Assembly: GCA_964525605.1 (NCBI GenBank)
Contig: CAZGKT010000009.1
Location: 1 to 64,000, forward strand
DNA: 64,000 nt
Direction of reading: 5' to 3'
Origin: CAVTWJ01 sp964525605
GTDB lineage: Bacteria; Oederibacteriota; Muellerivitia; Muellerivitales; Muellerivitaceae
Shown here: piece by piece, positions 1 through 6,340 of the stretch
Layout: each line of letters begins with the position of its first letter
Numbering within the stretch: position 1 is the stretch's first letter
The notes under the pieces: generated by a model
The model's database searches: none
What the model saw: only the letters and a program-made list of their open reading frames with translations
What the model was told of the DNA's origin: nothing
Made by a program: the position numbers and the translations under genes

Positions 1-104
1 CCATGAAGTTGCTGCCTGCCGGCAGCCTGCGCGATGGATGTGGTTTGAAGGGCGAAAAAGGCGATCGAAAGAAATATCAGCGACCTTGTTATTTTTTTAA
101 TCAT
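1..104 (-). CDS. secreted protein, N-terminus only (runs off left edge)
   Basis: The ATG (complement of 102-104) is preceded by a strong AGGGAGG ribosome binding site with 5 nt spacing. The 34 visible codons start MIKKITRSL, continue with a hydrophobic stretch and end in a Sec cleavage-like AQA-AG site, so the product is exported. The rest of the gene lies outside the window and no function can be assigned. The start is convincing because the ribosome site, basic n-region, hydrophobic core and small residues before the predicted cut all agree. Confidence 0.7.
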   Translation of the reverse strand, partial: MIKKITRSLIFLSIAFFALQTTSIAQAAGRQQLH

Positions 105-694
105 TGCAACCTCCCTAAAGAAAAAAACATCCATGTTCTAATACCTCATCAAACCCATTGGCTTGATGACATGAGTTTCCAGGGGCATTGGGAAATGCCA
201 AATGAAAACCCCGAAAGTAATTGACTAAAAATTTTGACGTCAAAATGATTCTGTGGAAAAAATTTTTGGATAGGTCGAAAAACCTTTTGGAAATTGGAAG
301 GGGAAAATGAATCAAGACACTTAAAGTCCGAGACTGTTTTTTCATAAATTTAATTCCGATGTCTAAGACGTCAAAGGATATTGGCTTGAGGTAATAATCG
401 AATGCAACTATAAAGCGATGTCCGAATTAGCGAACAAAAAAATTGTAAAGTTCTTCGAAAATTATCTTTTACTAAACCCGGATTTAAAAACTGCACAGCG
501 GGTGACTGGTTTAACGTATGCAAAAAAACTTTTCATTCAATTAACAATATTTCATTCAACTCGTCATTGCGGAAATAAAACTGCAACCTTTTTGGCAGTT
601 GTTGGGACTCTGAATTGGACCGCGACTTAAAAATACACACACTTTTCTTTTTCTATTTGACCCATTACCACGCGTTGAATTATTTTCGTCTTAT
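105..694. other. about 590 bases without a supported gene
   Basis: This stretch separates the leftward secreted-protein gene from the rightward ParB-like gene. It is AT-rich and holds only short frames without ribosome binding sites. The one 70-codon frame beginning near 418 has no Shine-Dalgarno sequence and no recognisable motif. A TTGACC hexamer at 657-662 could be a -35 box for the downstream plus-strand gene, but no good -10 box follows at 16-18 nt. Divergent promoters must lie somewhere here. Confidence 0.5.
231..246. promoter_or_regulatory. perfect 16-bp palindrome, possible operator
   Basis: ATTTTGACGTCAAAAT reads the same on both strands. It lies about 127 bp upstream of the leftward secreted-protein gene, in the divergent intergenic region. 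A second TGACGTC-like word (AAGACGTCAAAGG) occurs near 367. Such symmetry is typical of a dimeric repressor or activator site, but no regulator gene is adjacent and chance occurrence cannot be excluded. Confidence 0.25.
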
Positions 695-860
695 CTAGGG
701 CACCAATATTATGTTTGAATATTGGTACGCCAAGTCGCATCCGCCAACTTGTGGTTGGCGGCTAGGGGCACCCATTCCTATTTACGGAATGGGTACTTCC
801 AAGACATATCCCCCCAACTTGTGGTTGGGGGATAGGGGAGCAGACCGATATTTCGGAGGT
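695..860 (+). promoter_or_regulatory. tandem structured leader of the ParB-like gene (candidate cis-regulatory RNA)
   Basis: Two tandem units, 695-761 and 762-831, share one architecture: CTAGGG(G)CACC, a hairpin, GGTAC, a CCAAG-containing spacer, a second hairpin. First hairpins: 702-726 (CCAATATT/AATATTGG) and 770-794 (CCCATTCC/GGAATGGG), both with 7-nt loops. Second hairpins: 741-761 (CCGCCAAC/GTTGGCGG) and 811-831 (CCCCCAAC/GTTGGGGG), both with loop TTGTG. The stems differ by paired changes, for example G743-C759 becoming C813-G829, as expected of conserved RNA structure. A third partial unit (832-860) ends in CCGA/TCGG (845-856), which includes part of the GGAGGT ribosome site at 855-860. 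This suggests translational control of the following gene. It could instead be a set of DNA operator sites. I do not recognise a known riboswitch class. Confidence 0.6.
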
Positions 861-866
861 TCCTCT

Positions 867-2651
867 ATGCCCGTTTCAATCGAAGATGTGTTAGTTCTTT
901 TGCCTGAGTTGTTCCCCGCTGAACAACCCATCCCCCTCAATAACATTAAGCCTAATCCCTTCAATCCAGGGCCAACTTTTACCCAAGAAAAAATCGATAA
1001 AATGGCTGATGACCTGAACCAGAATGGTCTTTGGAACGCCATAACGGTTCGCCCCCACCCCACCAAACCCCTGGTGGATGGGGTTCAGCTTCACCCGGAC
1101 AACCCCCGGTTGCGGGGGGACGGCCAACCATGGAAGTTGGAGGATTTCAATTTCGAGATCCTAGGGGGGCATCTCCGAACCCTAGGGGCGGAAAAACTTA
1201 AATGGCCGACAATTAAGGGTGTAATTAAGAACTGGAACAATGAAGACGCGGCGGTTTTCAACCACAAGGATAACGAGAAGGAGGATAAGGGTTGGTTTGC
1301 CGACTACCAGGCCATCGAAAACCTGATTCGGGCAAACCCCAGCCTGACTCAAAGGCGTATTACGGAGCGGTTAGGGTTTGACCGGGAGAAGGTAAACCGG
1401 GCGCTTCGACTTCTACCCCTCCTAAACCCCATGGCTCGAGACTTAATTGGTCGTAATACGACCAATTCAAATAAGGAAATTCGGGGTATTTCTGAGATTG
1501 CGGGTTCTCGATTAGCTGGTTTGGGCCCAGAATCGACATTAAAGCCTGGGGTGAAGGCAGCTGGGGATGAACCCCAAAAACTATGGCCCTATCCCCCCAT
1601 CCCCCCCGAAACCCAAGACCTGGTTTACCGGTGCCTGGTGGTGGCAATCGACCAGGAGATGACCGAAAGCAAGGTTAAGGGTCTTGTGGCCCATATTAAG
1701 GCTGGAGGCAAACCGGAAGATTACAAACCAGGTAAGCCCCCCAAGGGGGCCGGTTCATCGGATGATAGTTCTAAAGGGAATGGGTCTGGTGGTTCGGGTG
1801 GGCATGGCGGTTCAGGGGGTTCTGGAGGTTCCGGGGGATCTGGCGGGTCCAGCAGTGACGTGAGTACAGCCGCCGAAACCAAAACAACTCCGACTACCGA
1901 AACTAAGACAAATAACCAACCCAAGGGGGCCAATTCCCCTTTGGAACCGGCACACCCAATTCATGGGTCTGTCCTTGAGGGACAACCCAAGGGGAAAGAA
2001 GCCCTCGATGGGCTCAAGAAAGCCGGGAAAGAAGCCAAGGAAGAGTTGGAGGCCAAGGTCGCCCAAGTCAAAGCCAAGTCGGGGAGCAAACCAAGCTGGC
2101 TTTCCCACCTTACCTTATCGGGCCATTTACTCGGGGTGGGGGCCAAGTTCGCCTACAAGTGCCTGATGCACCTGGCGAAATGGGTCGTTAAAAGGGTACA
2201 TCACGATTGTGGGTATGTTGCGAAACAGCTGGTTCCTCTTCACGGGCGGTCGTCGGGCCACCACAGCAGTTCAGGCGGCGGGGTAAACCCCATCCGTCTT
2301 TTGGCCTACGGAGTGGTTTACCTGGGGCTGACCTTGGCTGTCTATTCTTTGGTTTTGGGCTTCATCGCTTCCCTTTTTGGGGGCTGGCACTGGATCTATT
2401 CCACCGGGATGGGCCTAGTACACCTGTTCTTCATCCAATGGCCCTTGTGGGCCGTGGATCAGTCGCTTCATCAGCCACTGGTTTTATTGGCTTTGTTCGG
2501 GGTTTTGTATTTGACGCTGGTCAAATATTTCAAGGCCGATCTTTGGTCGGGCCTGGTACTCGCGCTTCTCTTGTTCACGGCCTGGTTGTTCCGGGGAATG
2601 TGGCTACCCGTTATACCCATGGCGATCAACTTTTTTCAGAACACTCCATGA
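867..2651 (+). CDS. ParB/Spo0J-like DNA-binding protein with C-terminal membrane domain
   Basis: The start is ATG 867, because GGAGGT lies 6 nt upstream; the frame is open further back to 711 but only through the leader hairpins. The 594-residue product has a ParB N-terminal-like fold at about 22-125 (IPLNNIKPN, then GGHLRTLGAEKL at the place of the usual GERR box) with an inserted loop at about 65-93. A helix-turn-helix (SLTQRRITERLGFDREKVNR) occupies 159-178. A long Gly/Ser-rich linker and a charged Lys/Glu segment follow, then four hydrophobic membrane segments over the last 120 residues or so. Only the ParB part resembles known families. The architecture implies a DNA-binding protein anchored in the membrane. 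There is no ParA neighbour, so a standard partition operon is unlikely. Function is not assigned beyond DNA binding. Confidence 0.7.
   Translation: MPVSIEDVLVLLPELFPAEQPIPLNNIKPNPFNPGPTFTQEKIDKMADDLNQNGLWNAITVRPHPTKPLVDGVQLHPDNPRLRGDGQPWKLEDFNFEILGGHLRTLGAEKLKWPTIKGVIKNWNNEDAAVFNHKDNEKEDKGWFADYQAIENLIRANPSLTQRRITERLGFDREKVNRALRLLPLLNPMARDLIGRNTTNSNKEIRGISEIAGSRLAGLGPESTLKPGVKAAGDEPQKLWPYPPIPPETQDLVYRCLVVAIDQEMTESKVKGLVAHIKAGGKPEDYKPGKPPKGAGSSDDSSKGNGSGGSGGHGGSGGSGGSGGSGGSSSDVSTAAETKTTPTTETKTNNQPKGANSPLEPAHPIHGSVLEGQPKGKEALDGLKKAGKEAKEELEAKVAQVKAKSGSKPSWLSHLTLSGHLLGVGAKFAYKCLMHLAKWVVKRVHHDCGYVAKQLVPLHGRSSGHHSSSGGGVNPIRLLAYGVVYLGLTLAVYSLVLGFIASLFGGWHWIYSTGMGLVHLFFIQWPLWAVDQSLHQPLVLLALFGVLYLTLVKYFKADLWSGLVLALLLFTAWLFRGMWLPVIPMAINFFQNTP
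1445..1467. promoter_or_regulatory. 23-nt palindrome inside the ParB-like gene (possible parS-like site)
   Basis: The arms AATTGGTCGTA (1445-1455) and TACGACCAATT (1457-1467) are perfect inverted repeats around one central base. ParB-family proteins bind palindromic centromere sites, and in Bacillus subtilis a parS site lies within the spo0J (parB) gene itself. This site sits just after the region encoding the helix-turn-helix, and its sequence is unlike the classical parS. Binding by the encoded protein is an inference. Confidence 0.35.
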
Positions 2652-2944
2652 CCACTACAGCAACTGAAACAACAAATCCAACACAAAGCCACGAAGATAC
2701 GAAGAACGGCCAAGGTTTGGAAACAACATAAGCCAGGAAAATCAAAGCCCAACTGTTCCATAAATGGGGGGAAACAACAAACCAACCCCCTCCAGCGGTC
2801 GTTTCAGCTTCCCAACCTGTCGCAGCGAAGGCCCATGCTAATAGGCCAAAGCTAATGGGGGTATTGAGCTTGGAGGATTGGATGAAAGCACTGAACGTAC
2901 CTGAAGAATTGGAGCCAAGAAAGATAGGCCACTTTAATCACTGA
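2648..2944 (+). pseudogene. decayed or repeat-derived frame coupled to the ParB-like gene
   Basis: ATG 2648 overlaps the TGA of the ParB-like gene (ATGA). The frame reads 27 codons to TAA at 2729-2731. The same frame then stays open for 70 more codons to TGA 2942-2944, with protein-like content (for example LEDWMKALNVPEELEP). A single nonsense change would split a protein of about 98 residues. Against this, part of the first segment is the dispersed repeat at 2678-2704, so it may never have been a gene. The end overlaps the convergent spoIID-like gene by 11 bp. Confidence 0.3.
2678..2704 (+). repeat. dispersed repeat copy (CCAACACAAAG type)
   Basis: CCAACACAAAGCCACGAAG followed by ATACGAAG is clearly related to both arms of the inverted-repeat element at 6078-6312 (left arm CCAACACGAAGACACAAAG; right arm, complement, CCAACACAAACACACGAAG). 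Words of this CACGAAGACACAAAGGCAC type are widespread as dispersed intergenic repeats in many environmental bacterial genomes. Three related copies in one window indicate a multi-copy family here. Confidence 0.45.
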
Positions 2945-4142
2945 TCTTCTGGATCATTATTCCTTGATAGTAGTGCCGGAGAATATCGAAAGCCCCATAA
3001 CCTTGGTTGGCCATTCCCTGGGCCCCTTCCTGGCAAAGACCAACCCCGTGGCCCCAGCCCTTCCCGTCAAAGATAACCCGATCAGCTTCAACCCGGGCGT
3101 TGAAATGGGTGCTTTTCACCAGGTCTGGGCCTAAGGCCATTCGAAAAGCCGACGCTTTGATGGTATGAACCCGGCCATCACCATCCAGAATATCCAGATT
3201 TACAATGCGGTCCCCGCCATCCAAATCCAATCCAGAAATGCGTACCACGTCGCTGAGGACGATCCCGATGCTCTTGAGTTTTCGAATCATGTCTCGAATG
3301 GGAATGGCGGCCTTCCACCGATAATGGGCCCCGTTGTTCCCAAAATCACAAGCCACAGACCTCAGATAGGGCTCATCCTTTCCCCAAACATCTTTGGCGG
3401 AGGTTGTATGGCCCCCACAATTGGAATGAAAATAGGCCTCGATAGGCCGGTTTCCATAGACCAGAATTTCACCGTGGGTTTCCTCGACCGCGCGTTTCAT
3501 TTCGTCGTCCACCTTCCCCGTTCCCTTGTACACCTGGTAGAAGGCGGTGTTTTCCACATCGTAGGTCATCCCCTTCTGACGGGCTTCCAGCATTTTCAAA
3601 AAGGCGAAACTACGGGCCGCGATGGCTTGGGCCTTCAGCGCTTCCAACGGCCAGTCGTGAGGAATCTCCCCCGCCAATACGCCAACCACATAATCTTCCA
3701 GGGCTACATCATTAATGACCGTAAGGGTGTCTTTGCCATCGTGGACAATTTCCATGTTGCCTTGGTATTTAAAACCATCCACTTCGATTTCACCTTCTCC
3801 CAGGGGCTCAATCCTCGCCCCGTTTGCATCAATCTGATCGGACGTCAGTACGGCTTCCCGTAAGGTTTTTCCGGGGGGCTGGGTTGGCAATGAACTGAGG
3901 GATGATTCGGTCTGAGGCATTGGAAAACCAGCGAGGATAAAAGTTTCGGGAGCGACTAATTTAACGGAAGGTTGCCTTACCGCGATGGCCACCCGAATGC
4001 GGCGTTGATTATTGAGGGCCTCTGACCTCGGTTGCTCGGTATAGGAAGAAATCACCTGGTCGGAGGGCTTGTAATCGGAGACCGGCGAAAGAGTTGCGCA
4101 GCCCGTCGTAAAAGCCGCAAGGAAAATACAATATTTGATCAA
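2934..4142 (-). CDS. SpoIID/LytB domain lipoprotein
   Basis: This 402-residue protein starts at a TTG with GAAGGA 9 nt upstream. A short signal peptide ends in a lipobox-like TTGC (Cys15), suggesting a lipid-anchored exported protein. The SpoIID domain covers about 140-398. It has the core ALEDYVVGVLAGEIPHDWP (147-165), NCGGHTTSAKDVWG (241-254) and the terminal GWGHGVGLCQEGAQGMA block near 362. SpoIID-family proteins cut glycan strands lacking stem peptides (lytic transglycosylase) or enhance amidases, so a role in peptidoglycan remodelling is likely. This organism shows no sporulation genes here, and non-sporulating members of the family are common. It is the last gene of an operon with the aldolase and DUF2905 genes. 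Confidence 0.85.
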   Translation of the reverse strand: MIKYCIFLAAFTTGCATLSPVSDYKPSDQVISSYTEQPRSEALNNQRRIRVAIAVRQPSVKLVAPETFILAGFPMPQTESSLSSLPTQPPGKTLREAVLTSDQIDANGARIEPLGEGEIEVDGFKYQGNMEIVHDGKDTLTVINDVALEDYVVGVLAGEIPHDWPLEALKAQAIAARSFAFLKMLEARQKGMTYDVENTAFYQVYKGTGKVDDEMKRAVEETHGEILVYGNRPIEAYFHSNCGGHTTSAKDVWGKDEPYLRSVACDFGNNGAHYRWKAAIPIRDMIRKLKSIGIVLSDVVRISGLDLDGGDRIVNLDILDGDGRVHTIKASAFRMALGPDLVKSTHFNARVEADRVIFDGKGWGHGVGLCQEGAQGMANQGYGAFDILRHYYQGIMIQKISD

Positions 4143-4167
4143 TTAAAAAAATCCTTCGATGAAATCA

Positions 4168-4398
4168 TCACGGGTGTTTGATCTTGGAGAATATCCAGAA
4201 AACCAACGAAACAACTCCTGACAAGAGTAAGCAGCTTGTCAGGGGAATATAAAAAGCAAAATGAGGTCTTTCAACCCTGAAGTCCCCTGGAAGCCGACCC
4301 ACAAACGGAATCTTTCCAGAGAGCCAAACCAAACCGCCCAAAAGGGCAAGTACAAATCCAAGGGCAACCAATCCCTTCCCCCATTGGGAGGAATCCAT
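4168..4398 (-). CDS. DUF2905 small membrane protein
   Basis: 76 residues with two hydrophobic helices (about 9-25 and 47-70) flanking a short loop containing GKIPFVGRLPGDFRVER, the hallmark of the DUF2905 family. The family has no known biochemical role. The gene starts at ATG with a GGGAGGA ribosome site close upstream. It sits 18 bp after the aldolase gene and 25 bp before the SpoIID-domain gene, so the three are very likely cotranscribed. Confidence 0.85.
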   Translation of the reverse strand: MDSSQWGKGLVALGFVLALLGGLVWLSGKIPFVGRLPGDFRVERPHFAFYIPLTSCLLLSGVVSLVFWIFSKIKHP

Positions 4399-4416
4399 TT
4401 TGGTTGACGCTCGAGG

Positions 4417-5067
4417 TTAGACCTTTCCTTTTACCTTGTCCCAGTCTTCCATGAATTTCTTCAATCCAATGTCCGTCAGGGGATGGTTGAAAAGCATCTT
4501 CATGACCGGAAAGGGCATCGTTCCAACGTCCGCCCCGATCAGGGCGGCCTGAATCACATGTTCAGGATGGCGCAGGGAAGCCGCCAAAACCTGGGTTTGA
4601 TAACTGTAGTTGTCGTAAATACGAACGATATCCTCGACCAGTTTCATGCCATCGGAGGCCACATCATCCAACCTTCCCACAAAGGGGCTGACATAGGTAG
4701 CACCTGCTTTGGCGGCCAAAAGGGCCTGGGCCGGCGAAAAGCAAAGGGTCACATTGACCTTGATGCCCTCAGCGCTCAGGGCCTTACAAGCACGAATCCC
4801 GTCGGGAATCAACGGGACCTTCACGGTGACGTTGGGATGGAGATTGGCCAATATATGGCCCTCCCGGATCATGCCCTCGAAATCGGTGGCGGTGACCTCA
4901 GCCGATACCGAACCATTTACCAACGCGCAGATTTCTTTAATGCGGGAATGGAAACTGACGCCTTCTTTGGCCACTAGAGATGGATTGGTTGTGACTCCGT
5001 CCACGATTCCCCAGGCCACGCCCTGCTTGATCTCATTCAAATCTGCCGTATCAAGAAAAAATTTCAT
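4417..5067 (-). CDS. fsa: transaldolase / fructose-6-phosphate aldolase (TalC/FSA type)
   Basis: The start is ATG 5067 (MKFFLDTADLNEI), preceded by GGGAGG with 6-7 nt spacing; an in-frame ATG 18 nt upstream lacks such a site. At 216 residues it has the length of the small decameric transaldolase subfamily. Motifs are DTAD (6-9), TTNPS (26-30) and TVKVPLI with the Schiff-base Lys83, followed by NVTLCFSPAQALLAAKAGATYVSPFVGRLDD. It should transfer dihydroxyacetone units or cleave fructose 6-phosphate in the non-oxidative pentose phosphate branch. Members of this subfamily cannot be split reliably into transaldolase and FSA by eye. A sigma70-type promoter lies at 5136-5164. Confidence 0.88.
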   Translation of the reverse strand: MKFFLDTADLNEIKQGVAWGIVDGVTTNPSLVAKEGVSFHSRIKEICALVNGSVSAEVTATDFEGMIREGHILANLHPNVTVKVPLIPDGIRACKALSAEGIKVNVTLCFSPAQALLAAKAGATYVSPFVGRLDDVASDGMKLVEDIVRIYDNYSYQTQVLAASLRHPEHVIQAALIGADVGTMPFPVMKMLFNHPLTDIGLKKFMEDWDKVKGKV

Positions 5068-5135
5068 CAAATCCTCCCATTTCAACTATTGGTTAAAACC
5101 CTGAAAAAGGGTGCGAAAATTTTCTGCAGGTTCGA

Positions 5136-5164
5136 ATTATGGTCTCCGGCTATTTAAAATTCAA
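5136..5164 (-). promoter_or_regulatory. sigma70-type promoter of the aldolase operon
   Basis: On the minus strand TTGAAT (complement of 5159-5164) and CATAAT (complement of 5136-5141) are separated by exactly 17 nt. The expected start of transcription is near 5129, about 60 nt upstream of the aldolase ATG. It matches 4/6 of the -35 and 5/6 of the -10 consensus. Confidence 0.45.
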
Positions 5165-5213
5165 CGAATGCACCCAATCCTAAAATTCGCCGATGCCCTT
5201 CCCGTAATCAGTT

Positions 5214-5987
5214 TTAGGCCATTCCATTTTTCTTACGCTTAACCACAAGCCAGGAAAGCCAGATGCCCACTTCATATAAGAAAATGAGGGGGACCGCCAC
5301 AATGGTCTGGGTCACTGGGTCAGCGCTTGGCGCAACGATGGCGGCTAGGATGAAAATGGCCAGAATGGCGTGTTTACGTTTTTGAGACAAAAACTGTGGC
5401 GTGGCAATGCCGATGCCCGCCAGTCCCGCCAAAACCAGAGGAAGTTCAAAAAGAATTCCGAAAACCAATGAAAAATTCAATGTGAAATCGAAGTATCCCT
5501 GAAGGGTCCATAAAGGGATTAACTGGTAGTCCAGGTTGTATTGCAGGAGAAATTGCAAGGCCATGGGTATCACTAGAAAATAACTGAAACAGACACCACC
5601 CATAAAAAAGCCAAGTCCCAGCGTCAGTACCATCAGGATCGCAACCCGTTCGGAGGGTTTCAGTGCCGGTACGACAAAAACCCAGATCCGCCAAAGAATG
5701 AACGGCGAGGCCAGCACAATCCCGGCCGCCGTGGCTAGCTTCATGTTGATCATAAAAGCTTCGATGGGAACCAGGGTCTTGAGGGCGCTCACTTGTGTCT
5801 CGGCTTGTGGAAAATGGGCTAGGGTCCGACGGTAAGGCTCCTCCAGAATCTGAAAAAGGAGGGCTGATTTCCAAAACGCTAGGCACACTCCGAGGGTAAT
5901 GGCGATCAGGCTCTGCACCAGCATTTGGCGCAATTCCTTTAAATGATCGAAAAAAAATCGGGGCTTGTCTGAAGGTGAACTTTCCAT
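5214..5987 (-). CDS. tatC: Sec-independent protein translocase TatC
   Basis: 257 residues with six hydrophobic segments in the usual TatC pattern. The N-terminal FFDHLKELRQML is the cytoplasmic motif that recognises twin-arginine signals, and the conserved FELPLVLAGLAGIG lies before the fifth helix. TatC is the core receptor of the twin-arginine pathway, which exports folded proteins across the inner membrane. The start is ATG 5987. No tatA or tatB gene is adjacent, so those partners must be elsewhere. The gene is followed by the aldolase operon with its own promoter and appears monocistronic. Confidence 0.93.
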   Translation of the reverse strand: MESSPSDKPRFFFDHLKELRQMLVQSLIAITLGVCLAFWKSALLFQILEEPYRRTLAHFPQAETQVSALKTLVPIEAFMINMKLATAAGIVLASPFILWRIWVFVVPALKPSERVAILMVLTLGLGFFMGGVCFSYFLVIPMALQFLLQYNLDYQLIPLWTLQGYFDFTLNFSLVFGILFELPLVLAGLAGIGIATPQFLSQKRKHAILAIFILAAIVAPSADPVTQTIVAVPLIFLYEVGIWLSWLVVKRKKNGMA

Positions 5988-6077
5988 AGGGTGACACTTT
6001 AGGGGGATTCGGCTTTTTTGGAAAGCTTCGGCAGCTCAGAAAATCATTTGTAATTATTCATGGCAGAAAACCCACGG

Positions 6078-6312
6078 CCAACACGAAGACACAAAGGCAC
6101 CCAGAAAGGCCTTTTTTTAATTCAAAGGCAACCAAACCAAAGACGTGAACGATACGGTAATACCTCAGTTTGGAAACATCACCCCTACCCCTTCCCTCTC
6201 CACAAGGGGTGAGGGTCGGGGTAGGGTGGGATAGCCGCTTCTCATAAAACTGAGTCACTACCAACCATACAAATCTTTTGTTTTGCTTTGTGCCTTCGTG
6301 TGTTTGTGTTGG
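6078..6312. repeat. nested inverted-repeat (MITE-like) intergenic element
   Basis: This 235-bp element has imperfect terminal inverted repeats of 23 nt (6078-6100 and 6290-6312, 20/23 matching, beginning CCAACAC). A second inverted repeat lies inside (CTCAGTTT 6164-6171 / AAACTGAG 6247-6254). At the centre CACCCCTACCCC (6180-6191) faces GGGGTAGGGTG (6218-6228). The GC-rich core of CCCTCTCC/GGGGTGAGGG type resembles dispersed repeats known from many genomes. No transposase is encoded, so it would be non-autonomous. It fills most of the 353-bp gap between tatC and the DUF4340 gene. Target-site duplications are not obvious. Confidence 0.5.
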
Positions 6313-6340
6313 AAGTTGTTTTTAGCCTGAACCGCTACAA

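Noticed and set aside
160..200. sigma54-type promoter (TGGCAT...TGC) before the left-edge gene
   Set aside because: The GG to GC distance is one base too long for the strict -24/-12 spacing.
418..630. 70-codon plus-strand frame in the left intergenic region
   Set aside because: No ribosome binding site, no signal or motif, and composition like the surrounding spacer.
695..860. CRISPR-like reading of the repeated leader units
   Set aside because: Only two full units, repeats differ by paired substitutions, spacers are not unique inserts, and no cas gene is present.
711..866. Upstream extension of the ParB-like protein to 711
   Set aside because: The extra 52 codons run through the structured leader and lack a ribosome site, while ATG 867 has GGAGGT at good spacing.
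3165..3863. 232-codon plus-strand frame antisense to the SpoIID-domain gene
   Set aside because: Shadow of a high-confidence gene with full domain support.
6058..6264. 68-codon minus-strand frame between tatC and the DUF4340 gene
   Set aside because: It is the chance translation of the inverted-repeat element; peptides of the TPTLTPCGEGRGRG kind recur wherever such repeats lie.
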